From Pachypanchax playfairii (Eukaryota > Chordata > Actinopteri > Cyprinodontiformes > Aplocheilidae), in the NCBI GenBank assembly GCA_006937955.1, contig SSNP01000145.1:47987-111986 (forward strand): DNA of 64,000 bases, in the 5' to 3' direction. This document shows, piece by piece, positions 55,047 to 64,000 of the stretch (position 1 is the stretch's first letter; every line of letters begins with the position of its first letter). The translations under genes were made by a program, and so were the position numbers. Under the pieces are notes generated by a model. That model searched no databases. It worked only from the letters and a program-made list of their open reading frames with translations, and was not told where the DNA came from.

Positions 55047-56648
55047 CAGTGGGGCAAAAAAGTATTTAGTCAGCCACCAATTGTGTAAGTTCTCCCACTT
55101 AAAAAGATCAGAGAGGCCTGTAATTTTCATCATAGGTATACCTCAACTATGAGAGACAAAATGAGGAAAAAAAATCCAGAAAATTACATTGTCTGATTTT
55201 TAAAGAATTTATTTGCAAATTATGGTGGAAAATAAGTATTTGGTCACCTACAAACAAGTAAGATTTCTGGCTTTCACAGACCTGTAACTTCTTTAAGAGG
55301 CTCCTCGGTCCTCCACTCGTTACCTGTATTAATGGCACCTGTGTGAACTCGTTATCAGTATAAAAGACACCTGTCCACAACCTCAAACAGTCACGCTCCA
55401 AACTCCACTATGGCCAAGACCAAAGAGCTGTCAAAGGACACCAGAAACAAAATTGTAGACCTTCACCAGGCTGGGAAGACTGAATCTGCAATAGGTAAGC
55501 AGCTTGGTGTGAAGAAATCAACTGTGGGAGCAATTATTAGAAAATGGAAGACATACAAGACCACTGATAATCTCCCTCGATCTGGGGCTCCACGCAAGAT
55601 CTCACCCCGTGGGGTCAAAATGATCACAAGAACGGTGAGCAAAAATCCCAGAACCACACGGAGGGACCTAGTGAATGACCTGCAGAGAGCTGGGACCAAA
55701 GTAACAAAGGCTACCATCAGTAACACACTACGCCGCCAGGGACTCAAATCCTGCAGTGCCAGACGTGTCCCCCTGCTGAAGCCAGGACACGTCCAGGCCC
55801 GTCTGCGGTTTGCTAGAGAGCATTTGGATGATCCAGAAGAGGATTGGGAGAACATCATATGGTCAGATGAAACCAAAATAGAACTTTTTGGTAGAAACTC
55901 AACTTGTCGTGTTTGGAGGGGAAAGAATGCTGAGTTGGATCCAAAGAACACCATACCTACTGTAAAGCATGGGGGTGGAAACATCATGCTTTGGGGCTGT
56001 TTTTCTGCAAGGGGACCAGGACGACTGATCCGTGTAAAGGAAAAAATGAATGGGGCCATGTATCGTAAGATTTTGAGTGAAAACCTCCTTCCATCAGCAA
56101 GGGCATTGAAAATGAGACGTGGCTGGGTCTTTCAGCATGACAATGATCCCAAACACACCGCCCGGGCAACGAAGGAGTGGCTTCGTAAGAAGCATTTCAA
56201 GGTCCTGGAGTGGCCTAGCCAGTCTCCAGATCTCAACCCCATAGAAAATCTCTGGAGGGAGTTGAAAGTCCGTGTTGCCCAGCGTCAGCCCCAAAACATC
56301 ACTGCTCTAGAGGAGATCTGCATGTAGGAATGGGCCAAAATACCAGCAACAGTGTGTGAAAACCTTGTGAAGACTTACAGAAAACGTTTGACCTCTGTCA
56401 TTGCCAACAAAGGCTATATAACAAAGTATTGAGATTAACTTTTGTTATTGACCAAATACTTATTTTCCACCATAATTTGCAAATAAATTCTTTAAAAATC
56501 AGACAATGTAATTTTCTGGATTTTTTTTCCTCATTTTGTCTCTCATAGTTGAGGTATACCTATGATGAAAATTACAGGCCTCTCTGATCTTTTTAAGTGG
56601 GAGAACTTACACAATTGGTGGCTGACTAAATACTTTTTTGCCCCACTG
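55047..56648 (+). mobile_element. Tc1-like transposon, near complete, ~200-bp TIRs
   Basis: TA at 55045-55046 and 56649-56650 flank inverted ends starting CAGTGGGGCAAAAAAGTATT. The inverted match runs about 200 bp with very few differences. The 1,602-bp length, TA duplication and DD34E transposase define Tc1. The near-perfect arms mean a recent insertion, here in a myo18a intron. Tc1 elements of this type have been reported to move horizontally among teleosts and lampreys. Confidence 0.95.
55410..56327 (+). CDS. Tc1 transposase, cut short by one stop codon
   Basis: 305 codons from ATG 55410. N-terminal paired-like helix-turn-helix pair (residues ~5-50 and ~65-115), with SGAPRK between them, binds the inverted repeats. 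The catalytic DD34E triad is Asp153 (WSDETKIELF), Asp244 (FQHDNDPKHT) and Glu279 (DLNPIENLW), with 34 residues between the last two. The frame ends at TAG 56325-56327 after EEICM, but family-like sequence continues in the same frame for ~39 codons to a stop near 56431, so one nonsense change removes the C-terminal helices. Activity is doubtful. Confidence 0.93.
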   Translation: MAKTKELSKDTRNKIVDLHQAGKTESAIGKQLGVKKSTVGAIIRKWKTYKTTDNLPRSGAPRKISPRGVKMITRTVSKNPRTTRRDLVNDLQRAGTKVTKATISNTLRRQGLKSCSARRVPLLKPGHVQARLRFAREHLDDPEEDWENIIWSDETKIELFGRNSTCRVWRGKNAELDPKNTIPTVKHGGGNIMLWGCFSARGPGRLIRVKEKMNGAMYRKILSENLLPSARALKMRRGWVFQHDNDPKHTARATKEWLRKKHFKVLEWPSQSPDLNPIENLWRELKVRVAQRQPQNITALEEICM

Positions 56649-57129
56649 TATTTAATTTAACCAAAATTAAAAACATGAATCTGACCCCAGTCTCATCCAC
56701 AAAAACTCAGAAAAGGCAGTTAGGCAGGGAGCTTTTTGAAAGCACGATGGATTAAACTAAGGCCAGTGAATAAGCCTTCAGGTTGCTGCATCATAACCAG
56801 TGAAGATAAAAACAAACGGTAAGAGATCATGTTTCTCACGTTATGGTCTTTCTTTTCTGATACTTTGTTACTGTGTCTTGTAAACTGTCCAATGATGAGA
56901 AAAGAAAGGATAAACAAGAAAACAAACAAACAAAAAACAAAATAAGAATGTTAAACGCATTCCATAAACTATGAATAAAATATTTCAGCAAACATTGTGA
57001 GAGATGCTGTAAAATCCCAGATTTATTTTTACCTTTTCCTAATTAGAATGAATAAATAACAAACATCCATTATCACAAGTGCAGAACATGAATTCACATT
57101 CAGTAGTCAAAATCCTTGTTTCTCAGTCC

Positions 57130-57310
57130 TGGTCCTCAGGAGCCACTGTTTTACACATTTCCCTGCTACAGCGCTTCTTGAGTTTCTGTCTGATTAACAG
57201 GTTTCTGCTGAACTACAATAATCTGAATCAGGTTTGTTCAAGCAGAAAAGCACCTGAAATATGCCGGACAGAGGTACTATGGACCAGGATTAGGAATGTT
57301 CTGAAGGGAG
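57130..57310. mobile_element. Decayed hAT MITE related to 1354-1576
   Basis: GTCCTGGTCCTCAGGAGCCA at the left and TATGGACCAGGATTAGGAAT at the right are diverged forms of the inverted ends of the 1354 element. The middle shares AACAGGTTTCTGCTGAA-like sequence. No clear target duplication. Confidence 0.5.
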
Positions 57311-57476
57311 CGGTGATGTCTTAGTTTCATGATAATTCATAGTAGACTTTCTCTCTTTGAGCTACCACTCACTACATAGCTGTCCTGTTATAATTAAAGG
57401 AGTTAAAAACAACACTAGATGTGGTTGATGTTCTTTGAGTAGGGATAAAGTTACATCAATATAAAAAAACAGTTAC

Positions 57477-57616
57477 CAGCTGATAAGGTCTTCATTATCA
57501 TCACTCTCCATTTCATCTTCAATGGCTGCCTGCAGGTCACCGATCCTTTTAAAGGCCAGCTTGAGGTCTGCCTGAAGACTCTGATTGGCTGCCTCTAAAC
57601 TCTCAATGTCCATTTC
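57477..57616 (-). CDS. myo18a: myo18a coding exon (end of coiled coil)
   Basis: Acceptor TAATCAG, donor GTAACT. The 140 nt start in phase 0 and end in phase 2. Reads EMDIESLEAANQSLQADLKL, then AFKRIGDLQAAIEDEMESDD and NEDLIS, nearly identical to human MYO18A. It is the C-terminal end of the dimerising coiled coil, then the acidic DEMESDDNEDL break. It continues 57831-58016 in frame (HEL-EMD). Confidence 0.95.
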
Positions 57617-57830
57617 CTGATTATGAGTAAATAAACACAATCAGCTCTACAGCTGTTTACAATTAGTTCACTTCAGTTTGATTTTTATAATGCTGATCCA
57701 TAAACATTTGAAAGTACTAAAAGAGATAGAAGAACATTTAATCTCAATCACTTCAACATTTGTTTCTAAAGAACATACTGAACCTCACTGATAGTTGAAC
57801 CAGTTTTCTTGCTGCGAGTTTCATCCTTAC

Positions 57831-58016
57831 CAGCTCGTGTTTCTTGTGGCTCGCTTCAGCTTCCTTTTTGGCCAGTTCACCCATCTCCTCTTTGAGGTCT
57901 CTGATCTGTCGCTGCAGACGTTTGTTTTGTTCCCTTTCACGATTCTCACTGCTGATGTGCTGGTCTCGTTCTTCCATCAACTTCTCCAGGTTATCTTTCA
58001 GACGAGCTACAAGGTT
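57831..58016 (-). CDS. myo18a: myo18a coding exon (coiled coil)
   Basis: Acceptor TTTGTAG, donor GTAAGG, 186 nt, phase 0, 62 codons. NLVARLKDNLEKLMEERDQH, then ISSENREREQNKRLQRQIRD, LKEEMGELAKKEAEASHKK and HEL. Heptad pattern throughout; the human protein has the same length and order here. MYO18A is an actin-associated, motor-inactive myosin of Golgi and cytoskeletal sheets whose coiled coil holds the dimer. Confidence 0.95.
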
Positions 58017-58062
58017 CTACAAAACAGCAAAAACAAAAGGTTCAAGAATCTCTCCCTCCCTC

Positions 58063-58125
58063 CCTCTGTCTGTCCATCCATCCATCCATCCATCCATCCA
58101 TCCATCCATCCATCCATCCGTCTGC
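58063..58125 (+). repeat. (CCAT)n microsatellite
   Basis: About 12 CCAT units after a (CCCT)-like lead, in a myo18a intron, about 50 bases from the exon acceptor. Confidence 0.9.
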
Positions 58126-58512
58126 CCGTCCTTTCCTCCTTCAGAGTTTCTCCTGTTCTTAAGAAGAAGCCTGCTGTCTGAAAACAGTAGCATACACAGC
58201 GTGTCCATTTCTTGATGAGCCTGTTGACTTGGAAACTCAGACATTAGCCTATACAGAAATCTCCGTTGGGAGAGAGAGAGAGAGGATGATCAGCAGCGTT
58301 TGGAATGAAGCCGTTTAAAGTGACGATGTTACGCAACATGGTTGGATTTTCAGTAACAGAATAATCTAATAAATTACAGTTTCCAACATTACAACACCGT
58401 GTTAGTGAATGTAAAATGCAGTGTGTTACTATAAACTGGAACTTCACAACGTGACTAGACACACATAAACATGGTTGTATTGAGGCTGGAAGCACTTAGA
58501 AATCTGCTGGCC

Positions 58513-58581
58513 ACTATAGTCTAGTGGTAGAGGATGTGTCTTTTGTTCAGAGGATGTGGGTTCGATCCCTGGTGCTGCCAG
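58513..58581 (+). ncRNA. tRNA-like sequence (pseudogene or SINE head)
   Basis: TAGTCTAGTGGTAGAGG fits an A box and D arm, and GGGTTCGATCCC fits a B box and T arm. The acceptor and T stems pair poorly, so a working tRNA is unlikely. No SINE core that I know follows. Confidence 0.4.
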
Positions 58582-58743
58582 GCTATATGTGTAATTAGAA
58601 TCAGTTTTATTTGCATAATACAAAGCATTTGTTTTCTTTTTTTCTAGTAATGCAGTCCATTACTTTCTCAGTTAACTAGTTACTTTTTGTAAAGTAGTTC
58701 AGTTTCTAACTAAATTACTTTTTGGAACAAGAGAGTCACCAGT

Positions 58744-58800
58744 GGCGGCTGGCCAAAAGAGGGCGCTAGGGCGCCGCCCTCCCTATGTGGCAACAAATAA
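58744..58800 (+). repeat. hAT-type terminus
   Basis: CAGTGGCGGCTGGCCAAAAG with GGGCGCTAGGGCGCCGCCCT resembles the left end of a fish hAT family. The other end was not found. Confidence 0.4.
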
Positions 58801-60157
58801 GAAATATATATATATTTTTTTAATTACATGTATTTAGAGTTAAAAACAATCATATGTATATTTATATACTGAGAAGATTAAATGATTTCTGAAAGACAGA
58901 AATTACTTTGTAAAATATGATTTCCTCTTGCTTCTTCTCTTCTCATGTGTGTAGTTCAGCTCTGGGGCGCTGGAGAAAGCGCCCTTTAAGACAGAATTAG
59001 CCAATAGCAGATCTGCATTGCCAAACGGAAGAACTTATTTTAGCCAATAAACGGTGAGAAAATAACTTCATGAAGGGCGATTTTTGAAGTGCCCCAAACC
59101 ACGTTAAATACTGCGAGATTATCTGCTATCAAACAGCCAGTAAATGAGAAAGGAAAGCAGTCGAGGCTTCACTCAGAGCTAGCTGGATGTAGCTATGCTA
59201 ACTCGGTTTTGTTTAAAACTTGCAGCTCTGATCCTGGACTGTTACAGGAGTGAGGAGGGATATGAAACATCTGTCCGAAAATATAAAGAAAAGAACACCA
59301 GGTGTGTATTTCACAAAGCAGGTTTAACAAACTCTAAATCAAAACCTGAACTCAAAGTTGACCAACTCTCAGTTATCAAACTCAGAGTTTTCGGTTTCAG
59401 AACAGGTGTTAAACATTAGTTCAATCAACTCTGAGTCAAAGTGAAACTGAGTTACACTCGTGCATGAGGATATAAGAAGCCCTCATCAATGGAACACAGA
59501 TAACATGATTCACCATGGCAACCAGTGGACTAAAGGTTAGCGCCCCCTACTGCTTCCCAGTAGAATTGGATCTTTTAATGACTGTATGTGCAAAAAATGA
59601 GCACAATTAAAGAAAAAGCAGCAGCAAAAGAGAGATAGAGAGATTGTGTGACAGAAAATTACTGATCTAGTCAATATGTGAGTATTAATTAGAGGAAAAA
59701 AATAAATGTTTATTCTTGAATGTTTCACTCATTCAACATTTATATTCTATATGTTTTTGAGCACACAGGTGCAAAAAGATTTCAGTTTCAGGTTTTAGTT
59801 ATTAATGTTGATCCAATCCAACGTGCAGCTTGTTTCTCTTCAACAGAACATGATGGAAATGATAAGGGTCCATTAATGAGGAAGAGGGTCCATCAACCTC
59901 CACAGCACAGCTTACCTCAGTAGGAATATTATTCAGCATTAACCAACAACTTACTATGACACTAAGTTGACATGGAAATACACAGAATTGTCTCGGTGTG
60001 GACAGCATGTCCATCATGGGTCATATGAGAGACATGTGAACTGAGAATATTGTTTAAATAAATTCTAGATGATTGTAGAAACACTCATCCAGATACTCAT
60101 CAGGGTGATAAAACATCCACTCTGGGTCTGATCATCAGTGTTAGGAATGTTACTATA

Positions 60158-61106
60158 CCCGCCGGCAGCCAGCCACCCCCAAGCACCCCAGGACGCGGAT
60201 CCGAAGTCCAAGACCCAAGGACAGTCCCTCCCGAAGAAGGTATCGGACGGAGCCAGGAAGCGCCCAGCCCACCGGCCAGCCAGCCACAGGGAGCAGGCCT
60301 GCACACACCCCAAGCACCAAGCCCCAAACTCTAGAAACCCCAAGTGCGCGGGCTGGTGGGGGAACAACTAAGCAGTGGGGAGCTTGGTGGGGGGAGATAA
60401 GCCCTCGTAAAGGGGCATAAGATATTGTTAGACAGAGGGGGGTCTGAAACCCACACTGACACACAGACAGACATGCACAAACAATCATACACCCAACCCC
60501 CAAGGTAGCAACTAATCCCAGACCCAGGAGTTGATCCCCTCTGAGGCAGATCAAAGTCGACCACCAGGAACGCCAGAGCCACAGACCAGAGCTACCCACT
60601 CCTGACCCTGACTAGATGGCCAGGTCCTCCTCTGTCCCCCAGCCCCTGATGGCAGGCAGAGAACAGGGATGTGAAAAGACTCTGAGCCTCACTCCTCCCG
60701 CTCAGATGAGTTGATAGTGTTAGATGTTCAAACGTGCATTTAAAACAGAGGGCTAGGGTCCAGCCCAACCTCAAGAGTCTTACGTGTGTGTAATGTGAAT
60801 GTGTATATAGAGAGAGTGTCTAAGCTGTGGGTTAAAGTTGGGATGCAGTCTGACACCAGGGCGGAGAGAACCTGTATCCCAAGGCCCTGTGTTGTAGAGG
60901 AGATTGTGCGATGGAGCGGGAGGAGGAAAGCTGAACGGGATGGGGAGGAAAGGACTGGGAGGGGAGCCAGCTCCCCTACTGACAACCATAAGCAACCCTG
61001 TTCCCCGCAGCCCACCAAGGGCAGGGGAACCTGGCAGAGGCTACTTCTGCAACCAACGGCGCCAAGGCAAAAGGAAAACCTAAACCCACCCCAGCTACCA
61101 TTCAGC
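60158..61106 (-). repeat. GC-rich dispersed repeat G1, copy 2 (inverted)
   Basis: Reverse complement of 11046-12150 with perhaps 10-15% divergence and indels. It occupies the space between the arms of the element at 59298-62568, so G1 could be cargo of that transposon rather than an independent insert. Confidence 0.65.
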
Positions 61107-61332
61107 ACACAATTTTCTGCCACTCAATCTCTCTCTCTTTTGTTGCCGCAGCTTTTTCTTTTAAATGTGCTCATTTTTTGTACATGCAATCATTAACAAA
61201 TCAAATTCTACTGGGAAGAAATAGGGGTGCTAACCTTTTGTCCACTGGTTGCCATGGTGAATCATGTTATCTGTGTTCCACTGATGAGGGCTTCTTATAT
61301 CCTCATGCATGAGTGTAACTCAGGTTAACATA

Positions 61333-62425
61333 GGCTTTGTCCAAATTCAGGGTCTTCTTTCTTCTAAAGTCATATTTTAAGGATGTTACGTCACACCGCC
61401 ATGACGAGAACTGTCCAAATTCCAAGGATTCTTCAAATACTTCCTCGAAATATGTACCATTTTTTCCCCGAATTTTAAGGATGGGTCTGGTGTATCCTTT
61501 CACGTTCTACATTCCACATTTCTTTTCGGCAATTCGGCAGAGAGTTGAAACCAATGATGGATGAAGCGAGTGGTACTAGCGCAGAGGGAGAGGAGTTTGG
61601 ATTAAGATGTAAGTTAAAAAGAAACTAGTGGTAATAAAAGTAAATTTTTACAGCGATGGTCTAATTAGGTCTTTGGTTTTATTAAACATGTTTTTATTGT
61701 ATGTTTACATCTCTATAAACGTTCCCGTTCGTACCTCCTGTGTAAGTATTTACACACTGGTAATTTCTTGTTACTGATTTAAACTTTTTCAAATATGTTT
61801 TAGGGATGAAAAAGCAGAAAAACACCTTTATCAAGCTCCAGAGCAACCTGTTGGGTGGAGGTACAAGAATAAATCTATTTATAAATCCTATTCTCAGGCA
61901 GCAGTGAGGAAGAAGAGGACACGGATGAAGAGTTCTCATCAAGTTTTTGGTTTTGTTATAATAATCTTCAAAATAAACTGATTGATATAAATACTTCTCA
62001 TAATTCATTGTGTTTACTTTTTATTTCCCTTTTTTATAGTAAATGGATTGTTTATTAACATGAACTTTATATAATCAAAGTTGTTTAATGACGTGCAGAA
62101 AATATTTACGATATAAAACTCATTAATATACAGAAATAAAACGATTTACAGAACAAAGAACAACTTTTTAATAAGTAATTGTAGAATAAACGTGAGAAGG
62201 ACACCTCGTTCACATTCCATTTTAACTGCTTCTGCTTAGTAACCTCACGGTTGCTAGGCGACAGGACATGTGCAGAGTGTTAGGGAGGGAACAGAAGGAA
62301 GGGTAGAAGTGTCCAAATTCACAAGACACCAACTTCTGGTGTTTGCGCCCTTGAAGGAACCGTCCTCATTAGACCGGGTAGGAGGGACTCTCAGCAGGAT
62401 GCAGACCCTGAATTTGGACACAGCC
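61333..62425. mobile_element. Element with GGCTKTGTCCAAATTCAGGG ends (ISL2EU-like?)
   Basis: The left end GGCTTTGTCCAAATTCAGGG and the inverted right end GGCTGTGTCCAAATTCAGGG bound 1,093 bp. It interrupts the right arm of the 59298-62568 element between ACTCAG and TTTGACTCAG. The ends recall ISL2EU/Harbinger-type fish elements. No transposase frame. Confidence 0.6.
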
Positions 62426-62568
62426 TTTGACTCAGAATTGATTGAACTAATGCTTCACACCTCTTCTGAAATATAAATCTCTGAATTTGACAACTGAGAG
62501 TTGGTCAACCTTGAGTTCAGGTTTTGTTTTAGAGTTTGTTAAACCAGCTTTCTGAAATACACCCCTGG

Positions 62569-63216
62569 ATTAAAATCTGTCAAAAGTGATCTAATCTCAG
62601 TTACATGCTCTACTTACAAATAACATACAGCCATGTCACCCACAGCAGACTGTCAGCTAATCAACAAATAGGAACTCAGCAGGTTCACTAATGTTTCTAT
62701 AAAATCACTAAGACTGTCAGTCACCTGGTAACTGAACGATTTGGAAGAAGCACTTTCTCTATCCTGGGGAACTATATCATTACTTTATTTAGATGTAAAT
62801 GCTGTTCAGAGACTGGAAGTACAAAGTATTCTAAAAAAGATAATCCAATCTTCAGAATATTCCAAGCAAAGTCATGTCACTTCAGTTCAGTGGGAGGTCC
62901 TTCATTGTGGCCAGGCCAGATTGTGTTCAAACTCCCAAAAATATCAAAATGTAAGCATGCCTGGCCTCTGCTGAAGGTGGTCTGAGAGAAGATTCTTTTG
63001 ATCTCGTCTCAGGACGAATTTTAGTGCCAGCAACAAACGGAAGAAGAAACTTTATTTATATAGCACCTTTCACAGATAAAAATCACAAAGTGCTTCACAA
63101 TGACATGGAGATACAGAGAACAGCTTGGCCTTCACTCTCCAGGCTGCCAAGGGTCACAGTATATCCGGCGCACGTCGTTCAGGCCAGCCGAGATCACACA
63201 GGAGAATACGTACAAA

Positions 63217-63248
<32 letters not shown>

Positions 63249-63790
63249 CATAAGCACGCATCAGCCTGTGTGTTAGGGAAAAAAGATGAATAAGACCACG
63301 TAAGGTCAGAGGGAGGAGAAAAAGGTTCCCTACACCCAGTGCCCCAACATGAGGGGCGCTTGATGTAAGCAATAAAAACCTCCAGCAGGGGGGGGGATTC
63401 ACGAGACATGTTGAGAACTTTCTTGAGGATGTGAATGTAATCAGTGTATGTGGTTGTGTGCAGAGAGTTATCAAGGACACCGTCTCTGGGACAACGCAGA
63501 TGTTATGTCTTCCACAGTCTTTGGCGCCCGGTGGACACGGGTAACGGAGCCACTGACCTTAGCAAATGTCATGCAGGATTTGTGAGCTAGCTTGCATCTC
63601 AACATTTCTGTTGTTCTGAAAGCAGGGTTAGTGACAGTAACACGGGGTAAACTACTAAGTAACCTGTTATTTTCCATATTTCTGAGGCACATTTTTTCAG
63701 ATTTTGGCAGTTGTTCATTGAATGTTTTCTTTTAAACCTCTTACAGATACACACAACCAGCACCTGTTGTCCACTTGTGTTTAGTCTCAC
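62569..63790. other. myo18a intron, retroposon tail and microsatellite only
   Basis: 63045-63210 carries a LINE/SINE-like piece (CTTTATTTATATAGCACCTT, GCTTGGCCTTCACTC) partly similar to 7720-7810 reversed. (ACAT)n at 63217-63252. No exon seen. Confidence 0.5.
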
Positions 63791-63928
63791 CTCCAGTCGT
63801 TTGACTTGTGTCTTTTCAAACTCCAGCTTGGTTTCTAGCTCACGGGTCTTGGACTCCTGACGGCTAACAAGGGATTTCTGAACCATGGACTGCTCCTGGA
63901 ACTCCAGCTGGCTCTGGAGGACTTGCAG
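63791..63928 (-). CDS. myo18a: myo18a coding exon (coiled coil, most upstream in window)
   Basis: Acceptor TCTTAG, donor GTGAGA, 138 nt, phase 0, 46 codons: LQVLQSQLEFQEQSMVQKSL, VSRQESKTRELETKLEFEK and TQVKRLE. It joins 57831-58016 at RLE-NLVARLK, as in human MYO18A (RLE then SLASRLK). The remaining 5' exons, including the motor and PDZ parts, lie beyond the right edge. Confidence 0.95.
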
Positions 63929-64000
63929 CTAAGAGAAAAATACAAACATGTCAATTTAATCAGTTAATTTTTATTCTTATAACACCAGTTAATAATAAGG

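Larger units (their letters stand above)
59298..62568. mobile_element. DNA transposon with ~370-bp arms (Harbinger-like?), twice interrupted
   Basis: The left arm begins CCAGGTGTGTATTTCACAAA; the right arm, inverted, begins CCAGGGGTGTATTTCAGAAA and continues GTTTAACAAACTCTAAA. The arms continue inward through GAGGATATAAGAAGCCCTCA to about 59670 and 61110. The GC-rich repeat G1 sits between them and a second element (61333-62425) splits the right arm. Target duplication was not resolved. The family name is a guess from the terminal sequence. Confidence 0.6.

Noticed and set aside
58513..58581. Functional tRNA gene
   Set aside because: A and B boxes are present, but acceptor and T stems pair poorly; listed only as tRNA-like.
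1..64000. CRISPR arrays, bacterial operons, rRNA genes
   Set aside because: None seen; the tandem repeats are ungapped minisatellites and the gene structures are spliced vertebrate genes.

Overview
The window is nuclear DNA from a ray-finned fish. Three split vertebrate genes are recognisable by protein sequence: phf12 (minus strand, 5' end only), pipox (plus strand, complete) and myo18a (minus strand, 3' end only). Introns are riddled with fish-type transposons: L2-like LINEs, an I/Nimb-like LINE, Tc1, hAT, TTAA-flanked elements, Ty3 LTR elements and tRNA-like SINEs. The gene order and orientations phf12(-), pipox(+), myo18a(-) match human 17q11.2, except that SEZ6, which lies between PHF12 and PIPOX in human, is not seen.

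Layout. 1-4288 is phf12 intron 2, with a SINE, a hAT MITE and a broken THAP exon. 4289-4821 holds phf12 exons 2 and 1, followed by a GC-richer promoter with an NRF1-like site. 8876-37788 is pipox in eight coding exons (388 codons by my splice model), with a covalent-flavin Cys and a C-terminal Ser-Ala-Leu. Its exon 1 appears twice, at 8876 and 13538. The 4,003 bp at 8354-12356 recurs without any difference I could find at 13016-17018, the two copies flanking a 659-base N gap, so this looks like an unmerged contig overlap rather than biology. 37789-47755 is intergenic and is dominated by a dead I/Nimb-like LINE into which two solo LTRs and a TTAA MITE have inserted. 49429-63928 holds five coding exons of the myo18a coiled-coil tail and C-terminus, with L2, SINE, Tc1 and nested DNA transposons in the introns.

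Most unusual structures: (1) a 1.3-kb TTAA-flanked element at 34915-36228 with ~295-bp terminal inverted repeats, carrying a THAP-like start on one strand and a P2X7 ballast-domain-like ORF on the other; (2) a young Ty3/sushi-type LTR element at 21320-23477 whose primer-binding site is a perfect 13-nt complement of its own predicted RNA 5' end, the signature of self-priming; (3) a 391-codon open frame at 28005-29180 built around about 19 copies of a 12-residue repeat inside a BEL/Pao gag-like sequence; (4) a pipox splice donor that is itself the first unit of a pentanucleotide microsatellite.

The three genes act independently: PHF12 is a chromatin repressor subunit, PIPOX a peroxisomal flavoenzyme and MYO18A an unconventional myosin. 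All calls are from reading the sequence. Family names for transposons are by structure and recalled motifs, not by database search.
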